Source of the DNA: JBFGCT01 sp963825565
GTDB taxonomy: Bacteria; Actinomycetota; Acidimicrobiia; Acidimicrobiales; Ilumatobacteraceae
Assembly (NCBI GenBank): GCA_963825565.1
Contig: CAWGTW010000002.1
Location: 248,001 to 312,000 of the forward strand
Direction: 5' to 3'
DNA: 64,000 nucleotides
The translations under genes and the position numbers were made by a program. This document shows, piece by piece, positions 54,860 through 63,194 of this stretch (position 1 is the stretch's first letter; each line of letters starts with the position of its first letter). The notes below the pieces were generated by a model, which saw only the letters and a list, made by a program, of their open reading frames with translations, did no database searches and was not told the origin of the DNA.

Positions 54860-55815
54860 CGCGTACGTACTCGGGGGTCGATGATCGAGTACACGATGTC
54901 GACGAGCAGGTTGAGCACGACGAACGCCGCCGAGATCAGCATCACGATCGCCAGCACGACCGGGAAGTCCTCGCGCAGGATCGCCTCGACGATCGCCCGG
55001 CCGAGGCCCGGGATCAGGAAGATGTTCTCGACGATCAGCGCGCCCCCGATCAGCGCTCCGGTGTTGATCGCGAGGATGGTGACGAAGGAGAACAGCGACG
55101 GCCGGAGCGCGTGCTTGAACAACACCGATCGCCGCGAGACCCCCTTCGACCGGGCGGTCAGGATGAAGTCCTCCTGGAGCGTCGTGATCAGGTCGGTGCG
55201 CAGCAACCGCTGGTAGATCGCGGCGGCTGGAATCGCCAACGTGAGCGCAGGGAGGAACATCTGGTACACCCGTGTCCAGAACGGGTCGTTGGCGACGAAC
55301 GCCTGCGGGAAGATCTCGATCCGCAGGGCGAACAGGTACTTGAGGATGACCGCCAGCGCGAAGTTCGGCAGCGCGACGAACAAGAACGCGGTCACCGTCG
55401 ACATCTTGTCGAGTGGCGAGTCGGCGCGCGACGCCGACCAGAGGGCCCAGGGGATGGCGACGAACACCGCCATCAGCTGGGCCATGACGACGAGCATCAG
55501 GGTTCTCGGCACCCGCTCCCAGATCAGGTCGCGGACCGGCGGCTGCCCGTCGGTGCTGAACTGCACCCCGAAGTCGCCGGTGACGAAGTCGCCGAGCCAC
55601 AGGGCATACCGAACCGGGAGCGGCTCGTCGAGGTTGTACTGCTCCTTGGCCGCGTCGATCAACTCGACCGACGCCGGGTTGTCAACATCCCCGGCCGTCG
55701 GGCCGAGGATGTTGAACAGCGGGTCCCCGAGGATGTTCATGGCGCCGAACGTCAACGCGCTGATCGTGATCAGAACCACGATCGCAACCGCGAACTTCTG
55801 GAGCCAGAATCTCAT
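54856..55815 (-). CDS. oppB: Oligopeptide-type ABC transporter permease (OppB/DppB-like)
   Basis: 319 residues. First span FAVAIVVLITISALTFGAMN, the periplasmic loop with LDEPLPVRYALWLGDFVTGD and DFGVQFSTDGQPPVRDLIWE, the EAA loop EDFILTARSKGVSRRSVLFK and IENIFLIPGLGRAIVEAIL-like VENIFLIPGLGRAIVEAIL. It lies 24 bases after oppA in a complete A-B-C-D-F operon. Confidence 0.94.
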   Translation of the reverse strand: MRFWLQKFAVAIVVLITISALTFGAMNILGDPLFNILGPTAGDVDNPASVELIDAAKEQYNLDEPLPVRYALWLGDFVTGDFGVQFSTDGQPPVRDLIWERVPRTLMLVVMAQLMAVFVAIPWALWSASRADSPLDKMSTVTAFLFVALPNFALAVILKYLFALRIEIFPQAFVANDPFWTRVYQMFLPALTLAIPAAAIYQRLLRTDLITTLQEDFILTARSKGVSRRSVLFKHALRPSLFSFVTILAINTGALIGGALIVENIFLIPGLGRAIVEAILREDFPVVLAIVMLISAAFVVLNLLVDIVYSIIDPRVRTR

Positions 55816-55839
55816 CGCTGGGACGACGGCCGGTCGGGG

Positions 55840-57621
55840 CTACTCGGCGATCCACACCGGGCTGTGCCACGTGCGCCCGTTCTCGGCGCACCGCAGGGGG
55901 ACACCCTCGGGGCTGACGCGGTCGCAGACGCCGCGCACGTTGGCGGCGAAGGCGTTGTCCCAGATCGAGTGCAGGAAGAAGATGTACAGGTAGTCGTCGT
56001 GCACCTTCTGGCTGACCTCCTGGTACAGCGGGATGCGCTCGGTGGGGTCGGTCAGGGTCTGCGCGTTGAGCAGGAGCGCGTCCCGCGACTCGTCACAGTA
56101 CTTCGGCCAGTTGAGCGAGATCCCGCCGATCGAGCGGCACTCCAGCCACACGTTGTCGAGCGCCGGGTCCGGAGCGCCGAACTGACGCCACGTGACGACG
56201 TTGTACTGGCCGAGCGCGGTCTGCTGGATGTGCTCGTCCTGGGGCAGCTCGTCGCGAGTGACGTTGAACGAGTCGCTCCAGCCCTCGATCAGGAGGTCGG
56301 CGATGCGGGTCTGGATCACCGACGGCCCCGACCACTGGAGCTCCATGTTGATCTTGCCGTCGGAGCAGTTCTCCGGGAAGTCGGCGCAGTAGGAGCTGAC
56401 CAGCTCGGCCGCTGCCGCCGGGTCGTCGCCCTCCTGGACGACGTCGGGGTTGTAGAACGGGCTCTCGGGAATGAACCGCTGGTCGGCGGCACGGGCGATC
56501 CCGAGGCCGATCAGCTGCCGGTAGTTCTCCAGCGGGGTGGCCAGCGTCAGCGCCTGGCGGGCGCGGATGTCGTCGAACGGCGGCGTGGCGGAGTTGATCA
56601 TGGCGAACTCCTCCTCGCCGTTCTCGTCGATCACGTTCTGGATCAACTCGTCGTCTTGCAGGTCGCCGACCGAGGCCTGGTTGTCGGTCTGGATCGCGTT
56701 GAGGTCACCGGAGAACAGCAGGTCGTTGCGAGTGTCGGGGTCGGTGACCGTGCGGAACTCGACCGCGTCGAGCCACACGTCGCCGTTCCACCAGTCGTCG
56801 TTGCGCACGAAGCGGGTGACCGAGTCCTGCGAGCGGCTGTCGAAGACGAACGGGCCGGTGCCGACGGGCTCCTGGTTGAGCGCCGGGTCGGCGGCAGCCG
56901 CGTCGAGCCATGCCGGCGAGGCGACCATGCCGAGCTGGCTGGCGAGCGAGCCGGGGAACCACGCGTTCTGGTCGAGCAGGTTGAACTGCACGGTCAGGTC
57001 GTCGATGATCTCGGTCGCCGGGTCGGGCCCGTCGATCGGCGGGAAGTAGGGCCGCACGGCGAGCCCGACGAGCGGGGCCGCCCGCTGCAGCTCGAAGTTC
57101 TTGACCACGGCCTCGGCGTTGAGCGGCGTGCCGTCGTGGAACGTGATGCCGGGACGGAGCTTGACCTGCCACTTCGAGAGGTCGTCGCCGACCGGGGTGA
57201 CCGACTCGGCGAGGAACGGGACCGGCACGTTGTCGGTCGACCACGCGGTCAGCGTGTCGAACACCGCGTTGCCCATCGCGTAGCCCGGCGAGGAGAACGC
57301 GGAGAACGTCGGGTTGAGCCCGTCGACGTCGGCCTCGAGGCCGTAGGACAGCGTCCCACCGGCGACCGGACCGGTGGCTTCGGGCTCGGTCGTGATGTCG
57401 CCGGTGTCGACCTCGCCCTCGACGACCTCGGTCACCGGGGGAGCGGTGTCGCCGCCGTCGCCGCCCTCGGTCGCAGACGGCGCCTCGGTGCCGCTCGGGG
57501 CGTCGGTGGTCACGGTCTCGCCGCCTCCACCATCGCTGCCGCACGCCGCCGCAACGAGCGAGAAGCTGGCCAACCCGGCGAGAGCCAGCGTCATGGCCCG
57601 TCGCGACGATCGTGTGCGCAT
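55840..57621 (-). CDS. oppA: ABC transporter substrate-binding lipoprotein (family 5, OppA/DppA-like)
   Basis: 593 residues. Twin-arginine-free lipoprotein signal with lipobox ending LVAAACGSDGGGG, a Thr/Glu/Asp-rich linker of about 70 residues (TDAPSGTEAPSATEGGDG), then the family 5 core: GGTLSYGLEADVDGLNPTFS, KLRPGITFHDGTPLNAEAVV, GTGPFVFDSRSQDSVTRFVR and a C-terminal lobe. Such proteins bind peptides, nickel, glycosides or other solutes; the ligand is not clear. ATG 57621 follows AGGGGG with seven bases between. The divergent molybdenum hydroxylase genes hint at a purine-related or peptide substrate, unproven. Confidence 0.9.
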   Translation of the reverse strand: MRTRSSRRAMTLALAGLASFSLVAAACGSDGGGGETVTTDAPSGTEAPSATEGGDGGDTAPPVTEVVEGEVDTGDITTEPEATGPVAGGTLSYGLEADVDGLNPTFSAFSSPGYAMGNAVFDTLTAWSTDNVPVPFLAESVTPVGDDLSKWQVKLRPGITFHDGTPLNAEAVVKNFELQRAAPLVGLAVRPYFPPIDGPDPATEIIDDLTVQFNLLDQNAWFPGSLASQLGMVASPAWLDAAAADPALNQEPVGTGPFVFDSRSQDSVTRFVRNDDWWNGDVWLDAVEFRTVTDPDTRNDLLFSGDLNAIQTDNQASVGDLQDDELIQNVIDENGEEEFAMINSATPPFDDIRARQALTLATPLENYRQLIGLGIARAADQRFIPESPFYNPDVVQEGDDPAAAAELVSSYCADFPENCSDGKINMELQWSGPSVIQTRIADLLIEGWSDSFNVTRDELPQDEHIQQTALGQYNVVTWRQFGAPDPALDNVWLECRSIGGISLNWPKYCDESRDALLLNAQTLTDPTERIPLYQEVSQKVHDDYLYIFFLHSIWDNAFAANVRGVCDRVSPEGVPLRCAENGRTWHSPVWIAE

Positions 57622-57628
57622 CACATTT

Positions 57629-57634
57629 CCCCCT
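57629..57634 (-). promoter_or_regulatory. Ribosome binding site AGGGGG of oppA
   Basis: AGGGGG on the minus strand lies seven bases before ATG 57621 and fixes this start over upstream in-frame codons. It is one of the few clear Shine-Dalgarno sequences in the window. Confidence 0.7.
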
Positions 57635-57665
57635 GAGTCCCACTGCTGGTCGGCCCGGTGGCCGA

Positions 57666-57681
57666 CGTGACTATCGTCACG
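57666..57681. promoter_or_regulatory. Inverted repeat in the oppA leader (possible operator)
   Basis: cgtgac-tatc-gtcacg: six-base perfect arms with a four-base centre, in the divergent region between oppA and the molybdenum hydroxylase operon, just downstream of the proposed oppA -10. Position and symmetry fit a dimeric repressor site. Confidence 0.4.
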
Positions 57682-57689
57682 CCGCGCGG

Positions 57690-57695
57690 ACCTTA
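57690..57695 (-). promoter_or_regulatory. -10-like hexamer TAAGGT of the oppA promoter
   Basis: Minus-strand TAAGGT predicts a leader of about 60 bases containing the inverted repeat and the AGGGGG site, in contrast to the leaderless genes around it. Confidence 0.35.
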
Positions 57696-57797
57696 GCCGC
57701 GCCGCAACGACGTCGAACAACCGCTCGGCACAAGTTCCACACAACTGCCACACGACGAAGTCACCCGCTGGGGCGCTGCTGCATCATCGAGGTTTTG

Positions 57798-57803
57798 TAC
57801 AGT
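57798..57803 (+). promoter_or_regulatory. -10-like hexamer TACAGT of the molybdenum hydroxylase operon
   Basis: TACAGT, preceded by TTTTG, is followed by exactly six bases and ATG 57810; leaderless spacing. The embedded TGTACA (57797-57802) is palindromic. Confidence 0.5.
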
Positions 57804-57809
57804 CGACCC

Positions 57810-58694
57810 ATGCCCGTGTTCGCGCCGACGACCGTCGAGGAAGCGACCGGGCTCCTCGACGAACATCCCGCGGCGATGCTGCTCGCCGGCGGCACCGACG
57901 CGATGGTCGAGATCAACGACGGACGGCTCCGGCCCGCCGGCACCGTGATCGCCCTCGATGCGGTCGCCGCGCTGCGCTCGTGGCGGTACGAGCAGGCGAC
58001 GTCGACGGTCGTGATCGGCGCCGGTGTCACCTACACCGAGCTCCTGCGCGAGCCGCTGGCCTCGCTGCTTCCCGCCCTCGCCGAGGCATCGCGGACCGTC
58101 GGGTCGCCTCAGATCCGCAACGCCGGGACCCTCGGCGGCAACCTCGGAACCTGTTCCCCGGCCGGAGATGGCCTCCCGGTCCTCGCCGCGCTCGATGCCA
58201 CCGTCACGCTCGCGTCGTCGACGGGCGAGCGGCTGATGGCGGTGACCGACTTCATGGTCGGGGTGAAGCGCACCGCGCTGCGGCCCGGTGAGTTGATCAC
58301 CGAGATCACCGTGCCCGTCGTCGATGGCTGGCAGGGGTACGCCAAGGTCGGCGTGCGCAACGCGATGGTCATCGCGATCGCGTCCGCCTGCCTGGTCGTC
58401 GATCCGAGCGAACGGTCGGTGCGGATCGCGCTCGGTTCGGTGGGTCCGACGGTCCTGCGCTGCCCCGAGGCGGAGTCGTTCCTCGCCGACGCGATCGACT
58501 GGGATGCGCCGACCGGGCGAGCAGCGACGCCGGTCGATCCCGATGCGCTCCGCCGCTTCGGCGAGCTCGCCGGCGCGGCCAGCCGCCCGATCACCGACCA
58601 CCGCTCGACCGAGGCATACCGGCGTCACGCGGTCTCGGTGCTCGCCACCCGGCTGGCCCGCCGGTCGCTGGCCGGTTCGCAGGCGGCGGCATGA
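57810..58694 (+). CDS. Xanthine dehydrogenase-type FAD-binding subunit (CoxM/PucC-like)
   Basis: 294 residues of the molybdenum hydroxylase family. FAD motifs AMLLAGGTDAMVEINDGRL and RNAGTLGGNLGTCSPAGDGL, then the C-terminal CO-dehydrogenase flavoprotein domain (GYAKVGVRNAMVIAIASACL, IALGSVGPTVLRC). It passes electrons from the iron-sulphur subunit to NAD+ or another acceptor. ATG 57810 sits six bases after its -10 element. First of three co-translated subunit genes (ATGA overlap). Confidence 0.92.
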   Translation: MPVFAPTTVEEATGLLDEHPAAMLLAGGTDAMVEINDGRLRPAGTVIALDAVAALRSWRYEQATSTVVIGAGVTYTELLREPLASLLPALAEASRTVGSPQIRNAGTLGGNLGTCSPAGDGLPVLAALDATVTLASSTGERLMAVTDFMVGVKRTALRPGELITEITVPVVDGWQGYAKVGVRNAMVIAIASACLVVDPSERSVRIALGSVGPTVLRCPEAESFLADAIDWDAPTGRAATPVDPDALRRFGELAGAASRPITDHRSTEAYRRHAVSVLATRLARRSLAGSQAAA

Positions 58695-59194
58695 GCGCCG
58701 AGCACTTCACCCTGCACGTCAACGGCGAGGACCGGGAGGTGCGCGAGTCGTGGCTGGGCGAGAGCCTCCTCGACGTGCTGCGCGACCGTCTCGGCCTGGT
58801 CGGGACGAAGGGCGCCTGCGAACAGGGCGAGTGTGGTTCGTGCAGCGTGCTCGTCGACGACCGCCTGGTGTGCTCGTGCCTGGTCATGGCGGCTGCGGCG
58901 GTCGGCCGGCCGATCGTCACCGTCGAGGGGCTCGCCGAGCGTGGCGTCCCGACCGACGTACAGCAGCGCTTCGTCGACGCCGGAGCGGTGCAGTGCGGCT
59001 TCTGCACGCCCGGGCTCGTGGTCGCGGTCCACGACCTGCTCGATCGGATCGCCGCTCCGACCGACACCGAGATCCGCGAGGAGCTGGCCGGCAACGTGTG
59101 CCGTTGTACCGGGTACGGCCGGATCGTCGACGCAGTGCAACAGGTCGCGCTGTCGAGGCGGTCGGCAGCGGGGTTGGCGGAGGGATCCGCGTGA
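58691..59194 (+). CDS. Xanthine dehydrogenase-type [2Fe-2S] subunit (CoxS/PucE-like)
   Basis: 167 residues binding two [2Fe-2S] clusters. N-terminal ferredoxin-type site: Cys43, Cys48, Cys51 and Cys63 in GTKGACEQGECGSCSVLVDD and VCSCLV. C-terminal helical site: QCGFCTPGLVVAVHDLL and GNVCRCTGYGRIV. It links the molybdenum and FAD subunits. Overlaps both neighbours by four bases (ATGA, GTGA). Confidence 0.95.
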   Translation: MSAEHFTLHVNGEDREVRESWLGESLLDVLRDRLGLVGTKGACEQGECGSCSVLVDDRLVCSCLVMAAAAVGRPIVTVEGLAERGVPTDVQQRFVDAGAVQCGFCTPGLVVAVHDLLDRIAAPTDTEIREELAGNVCRCTGYGRIVDAVQQVALSRRSAAGLAEGSA

Positions 59195-61503
59195 CCACCA
59201 TCGAACGCCCGGTCGAGGCTCGGCCCGGCACGATCGGGACCTCGCCGGCGCGGCCGGACGGGATCGCCAAGGTGCAGGGAACCTTCGCGTTCGCCTCCGA
59301 CGTCTCGGCCGAAGGTTGCCTGTGGGGCGCGACGCTGCGCTCGCCGCACCCGTACGCCCGGATCGTCGCGATCGACCTCTCGGCAGCGTGGAAGATCCCG
59401 GGGGTCGAAGCGGTCGTCACCGCCGCCGACGTGCCCGGGCGGCTGGAGTACGGGCTGATCAGCCCCGACCAGCCGGTGTTCGCCGCCGACGTCGTCCGCT
59501 ACGTCGGCGAGCCGGTCGCGGCCGTAGCGGCCGATCATCCCGAGACCTGCCGCCGGGCGCTCGACGCGATCGCCGTCACCTACGAGGTCCTCGACCCGCT
59601 CCTCGATCCCGAAGTTGCCGTTGCGGGTTCCGCCGAGCCGATCCACCCAGACGGGAACGTGATCCGGCACCAGCGCGTCGTCCACGGCGACGTCGACGCC
59701 ACGGGCGACGTCGTCGTCGAGGGGACCTACGAGCTGGGGATGCAGGACCAGGCCTTCCTCGGGTTGGAGGCGGCGCTGGCGATCCCCGATCCGGGCGGCG
59801 GCGGCGTCGAGTTGCTGGTCGCGACGCAGTGGCTGCACGAGGACCGGCGGCAGATCGCGGCGTGCCTCGGCGTCGAGGAGGCCGCCGTCCGCATGGTGCT
59901 CGGCGGCGTTGGTGGAGCGTTCGGTGCCCGCGAGGACATCAGCCTCCAGGTCCACTGCTGCCTGCTCGCGCTCCGGCTCGGGCGCCCGGTACGGATGGCC
60001 TACAGCCGCGCCGAGAGCTTCCTCGGCCACGTCCACCGCCATCCCGCCACCATCTCCATGCGCCATCATGCGACCGCCGACGGCGAGATCGTCAAGATCG
60101 AGGCCCGCATCGTGCTCGACGGTGGCGCGTACTCGTCCACGTCGTCGGCGGTGCTCGTCAACGCGGTGACGATGTGCCAGGGTCCGTACCGCTGCCCGAA
60201 CGCGTCGATCGAGGGCTGGGCGGTCCGTACGAACAACCTCCCGTGTGGTGCGATGCGCGGCTTCGGCAACGTCCAGGCCTGCTTCGCCCACGAGTCGCAG
60301 ATGGACCGGCTGGCTGCGGCGTGCGGGCTCGACCCCGTCGAGATCCGGCTGCGCAACGCGATGCGCACGGGCGACACGCTGATCACCGGACAGGTGGTCG
60401 AGAGCGTCGCCCCGGTCGAGCGGTGCATCCGCGAGACGGCAGCACTGCCGCTCCCCGACAGTCCGGTCGGCGGCGGCGCCTGGCCCGACGGCTCGCTCGA
60501 CGTGATGAGGCTGCCGGGCGGAGCCGGGCGCACGGCGGACCCCGGCGACATCGTGCGGGGGATCGGCTGGGGGGTCTCGATCAAGAACCTGATGTATTCC
60601 GAGGGGTTCGACGATTACTCGACCGCCCGATGCCGGCTGGCCGGCGGCGTGGCGACGCTCAAGTTCGCCACCGCCGAGGTCGGCCAGGGGTTCGTCACGA
60701 TCGCCGGGCAGATCGCCCGGTCGATCCTCGGCGTCGAGGAGGTCCGCCTCGGCCTGATCGACACCCAGATCGGATCGTCCGGGTCGACCTCGGCCTCGCG
60801 CCAGACCTGGATGAGCGGCGGAGCGGTCGATGCCGCGTGCCGGGCCGTGCGCGAGCAGCTGTTCGAGCACGTCGGCGCGACGCACGGGATCGACCCGGTG
60901 CGCCTGGCGATCGACGGCACCGACGTCGTCGACACCGTCGGCACGCTCCGGGTCCCGGTCGCCGAGGCGACGGCGGGGATCGAGATCGACGAGACCGTCG
61001 AGTACCACCACCCGCCGACCGAGCACCTCGACGAGCGCGGCCAGGGCAACTGCCATACCGCGTTCGCCTTCGTCGCCCACCGCGCCGTCGTCGACGTCGA
61101 CCCCGACCTCGGGCTGGTCAAGGTCGTCCAGGTCGCCACCGCTCAGGACGTCGGACGGGCGCTGAACCCGCTCTCGGTGATCGGGCAGATCGAGGGTGGC
61201 ATCGCCCAGGGGCTCGGGCTGGCGCTGATGGAGGAGATCGTCCAGGTCGACGGGGCGATCCGCAACGGGAACTTCACCGACTACCTGCTGCCCACGTTCC
61301 TCGACATGCCGCCGGTGGTCGCCACCCTGGTCGAGGAACCGGACCCGCACGCCCCGCTCGGCGCGAAGGGCGTCGGCGAACCCCCCACCATCTCCTCGAC
61401 CCCGGCGATCGTCGCCGCGATCCGCGACGCACTGCGCCAGGTCGACGGCGTCGGTCGGCCGCTCGACCGCGTCCCGGTGCGCCCAGAGCACATCTGCCTC
61501 TGA
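59191..61503 (+). CDS. Xanthine dehydrogenase-type molybdopterin subunit (PucD/XdhA-like)
   Basis: 770 residues. The N-terminal hammerhead domain has RPDGIAKVQGTFAFASDVSA and VVRYVGEPVAAVAADHPETC. The cofactor domains have GGVGGAFGAREDISLQVHCC, NLPCGAMRGFGNVQACFAHE and AEVGQGFVTIAGQIARSILG, and the catalytic Glu730 is in GAKGVGEPPTISSTP. The AMRGFG loop is of xanthine/aldehyde oxidoreductase type, not the AYxCSFR of aerobic CO dehydrogenase. The downstream purine phosphoribosyltransferase favours a purine substrate. No XdhC-like maturation gene is in the window. GTG 59191. Confidence 0.92.
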   Translation: MTTIERPVEARPGTIGTSPARPDGIAKVQGTFAFASDVSAEGCLWGATLRSPHPYARIVAIDLSAAWKIPGVEAVVTAADVPGRLEYGLISPDQPVFAADVVRYVGEPVAAVAADHPETCRRALDAIAVTYEVLDPLLDPEVAVAGSAEPIHPDGNVIRHQRVVHGDVDATGDVVVEGTYELGMQDQAFLGLEAALAIPDPGGGGVELLVATQWLHEDRRQIAACLGVEEAAVRMVLGGVGGAFGAREDISLQVHCCLLALRLGRPVRMAYSRAESFLGHVHRHPATISMRHHATADGEIVKIEARIVLDGGAYSSTSSAVLVNAVTMCQGPYRCPNASIEGWAVRTNNLPCGAMRGFGNVQACFAHESQMDRLAAACGLDPVEIRLRNAMRTGDTLITGQVVESVAPVERCIRETAALPLPDSPVGGGAWPDGSLDVMRLPGGAGRTADPGDIVRGIGWGVSIKNLMYSEGFDDYSTARCRLAGGVATLKFATAEVGQGFVTIAGQIARSILGVEEVRLGLIDTQIGSSGSTSASRQTWMSGGAVDAACRAVREQLFEHVGATHGIDPVRLAIDGTDVVDTVGTLRVPVAEATAGIEIDETVEYHHPPTEHLDERGQGNCHTAFAFVAHRAVVDVDPDLGLVKVVQVATAQDVGRALNPLSVIGQIEGGIAQGLGLALMEEIVQVDGAIRNGNFTDYLLPTFLDMPPVVATLVEEPDPHAPLGAKGVGEPPTISSTPAIVAAIRDALRQVDGVGRPLDRVPVRPEHICL

Positions 61504-61532
61504 TCTCGCAGGGCAGGTGGCGGCCCACGGTG

Positions 61533-61538
61533 TAGGTT
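61533..61538 (+). promoter_or_regulatory. -10-like hexamer TAGGTT upstream of the purine phosphoribosyltransferase
   Basis: TAGGTT is eight bases before ATG 61547 in the 43-base gap after the molybdenum subunit gene. Confidence 0.45.
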
Positions 61539-61546
61539 CGGGGTCG

Positions 61547-62044
61547 ATGTCTGCAGCGCGGGAGATCATGACGTGGGACATGTTCGGGCAGGCGTCGCGC
61601 GACCTCGCGCAGATGGTCGCCGACGCGGGGTACGAACCCGACATGGTGCTGGCGATCGCCCGCGGCGGGCTGCTGATCGGTGGGGCGATCGGCTACGCGC
61701 TCTCGATCAAGAACGTCTACACGATGAACGTCGAGTTCTACACCGGCGTGGACGAGCGACTCGACGTGCCCCGCATCCTGCCGCCGGCGCCCGACTTCGT
61801 CGACCTCTCGCACGGCAAGGTCCTGATCGTCGACGACGTCGCCGACACCGGCCACACGCTGCGATCGGTCCAGGAGTTCTGCGAGGGCAAGGTCGGCGAG
61901 GTCCGCACCGGAGTGCTGTACCAGAAGTCGCACTCGGTCGTGCAGTGCGACTACGCCTGGAAGAAGACCGACCTGTGGATCAACTTTCCGTGGAGCGACA
62001 AGCCACCGGTCGCCAAGCGGGCATGGGCCGTCGACGACGCCTGA
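61547..62044 (+). CDS. Phosphoribosyltransferase, xanthine/guanine (Gpt)-like
   Basis: 165 residues. PRPP motif KVLIVDDVADTGHTLRSVQE; MVLAIARGGLLIGGAIGYAL at the first loop; C-terminal SDKPPVAKRAW, the substrate-side tail found in Gpt-like PRTases (WxxFPW as INFPWSD). It likely returns xanthine or guanine to nucleotides, the opposite fate to oxidation by the adjacent enzyme. ATG 61547; GTG 61517 would add ten residues. Convergent with the protease gene, 12 bases apart. Confidence 0.85.
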   Translation: MSAAREIMTWDMFGQASRDLAQMVADAGYEPDMVLAIARGGLLIGGAIGYALSIKNVYTMNVEFYTGVDERLDVPRILPPAPDFVDLSHGKVLIVDDVADTGHTLRSVQEFCEGKVGEVRTGVLYQKSHSVVQCDYAWKKTDLWINFPWSDKPPVAKRAWAVDDA

Positions 62045-62056
62045 CCCGCCGCCGAC

Positions 62057-63130
62057 CTACCGAGCCCCGCCGAAGGCCTGGCGTTGCGCACTCGCCAGGC
62101 GATCGTTCAGCCGCTTGGGCGGGACGACCCCGAGCAGCTTGCCGTCCCTCCAGACCGTGACGATGGGGCGCAGCGGGTTGAGCCTCGGCAGCACCGAGGA
62201 GAGATCCTCGTCGGGTGACGCCTTGGCCAGCTGGTTCAACGGGACCATCAGCTGGGTCAGCATGACCATCGCCCGGCGCTCGGTTGGTATCGCCCAGAGC
62301 TGGTCTTCGAGCACGAGGCCGCCGAGCTCGCCGTCGGCGTTCTCGACGACGACCGCACCGGCGTCGCCGAGCCGCTGGCGCTGGTAGATCATCGAATCGG
62401 CGTCCATGTCGGTGCCGGCGTGGGCGACCCCGTACCAGGTCAGGTCGCCGACCGTGATCCCGGCGAGCTGCTCGCCGACGTACGACGCCATGATCTCGGC
62501 CCGGGCGTTCATCGCGATGAACACGCCGACCAGGGCGAGGAAGATCCCGGGCAGGCCGTTGAACATCATCAACACGCCGAGCCCGGCGAGGCCCCAGCCG
62601 AGGACGCGGCCGGCATTGCCCGCGTCACGCATCGCCTGGTACTTGTTGCCGGTGCGAGCCCACCGCCAAGCGCGCAGCACGCGGCCACCGTCGAGCGGAG
62701 CGCCCGGCAGCATGTTGAACACGGCGAGGACGAGGTTGACGAACCCGACCCAGCCGAGCGCGGGGGAGTCCACCAGCAGGGCGATGCCGAAGGTGGCCGC
62801 GCCGAGGAGCAGGCTGACCGCTGGTCCGGCGACTGCGATCAACCCGTCGGCCTTCGGGCTCGGCGATTCCCGGTCGAGCCGAGCGACACCGCCGAGCGCC
62901 CACAGGTCGATCGACTCGGTCTGGACCCCGAATCGGCGGGCGACGAGCGCGTGCCCGAACTCGTGGGCCAGGATCGAGGCGAAGAAGGCGACCATCGCGA
63001 TCAGCCCCGGCACGACGCCGAGGGCGACCGCCAGGTTGGTGCCGAACAGGACGGCGACGAGGGCGATGCTCCAGTGGGCGCGGACCGGGATGCCGGCGTA
63101 GCGACCGAGACTGAGCGATCCGGTTGTCAT
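62057..63130 (-). CDS. Site-2 protease family (M50) membrane metalloprotease with CBS domains
   Basis: 357 residues. Zinc motif HEFGH at residues 56-60 in FASILAHEFGHALVARRFG, second motif NMLPGAPLDGGRVLRAWRW carrying the Asp ligand, six predicted spans, and a cytoplasmic C-terminal half (from about residue 225) with a CBS pair (ITVGDLTWYGVAHAGTDMDA; VPLNQLAKASPDEDLSSVLP; GKLLGVVPPKRL). This is the SpoIVFB/Rip3 group; CBS domains often sense adenine nucleotides. Target unknown. Confidence 0.92.
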   Translation of the reverse strand: MTTGSLSLGRYAGIPVRAHWSIALVAVLFGTNLAVALGVVPGLIAMVAFFASILAHEFGHALVARRFGVQTESIDLWALGGVARLDRESPSPKADGLIAVAGPAVSLLLGAATFGIALLVDSPALGWVGFVNLVLAVFNMLPGAPLDGGRVLRAWRWARTGNKYQAMRDAGNAGRVLGWGLAGLGVLMMFNGLPGIFLALVGVFIAMNARAEIMASYVGEQLAGITVGDLTWYGVAHAGTDMDADSMIYQRQRLGDAGAVVVENADGELGGLVLEDQLWAIPTERRAMVMLTQLMVPLNQLAKASPDEDLSSVLPRLNPLRPIVTVWRDGKLLGVVPPKRLNDRLASAQRQAFGGAR

Positions 63131-63194
63131 GGTGTCAAGGTCAACCGTACGCCGCATGCCGCTATTCCGGCGCGCGGGCCGGCGCAGCCGGTCG

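Noticed and set aside
59191..61503. Aerobic carbon monoxide dehydrogenase large subunit
   Set aside because: The active-site loop is AMRGFG, the xanthine/aldehyde oxidoreductase type, not the Cys-containing loop of form I CO dehydrogenase.
58591..61644. A minus-strand open frame of about 1000 codons across the molybdenum hydroxylase genes
   Set aside because: The plus strand has three recognisable, coupled subunits with catalytic residues; the antisense frame is a high-GC artefact.
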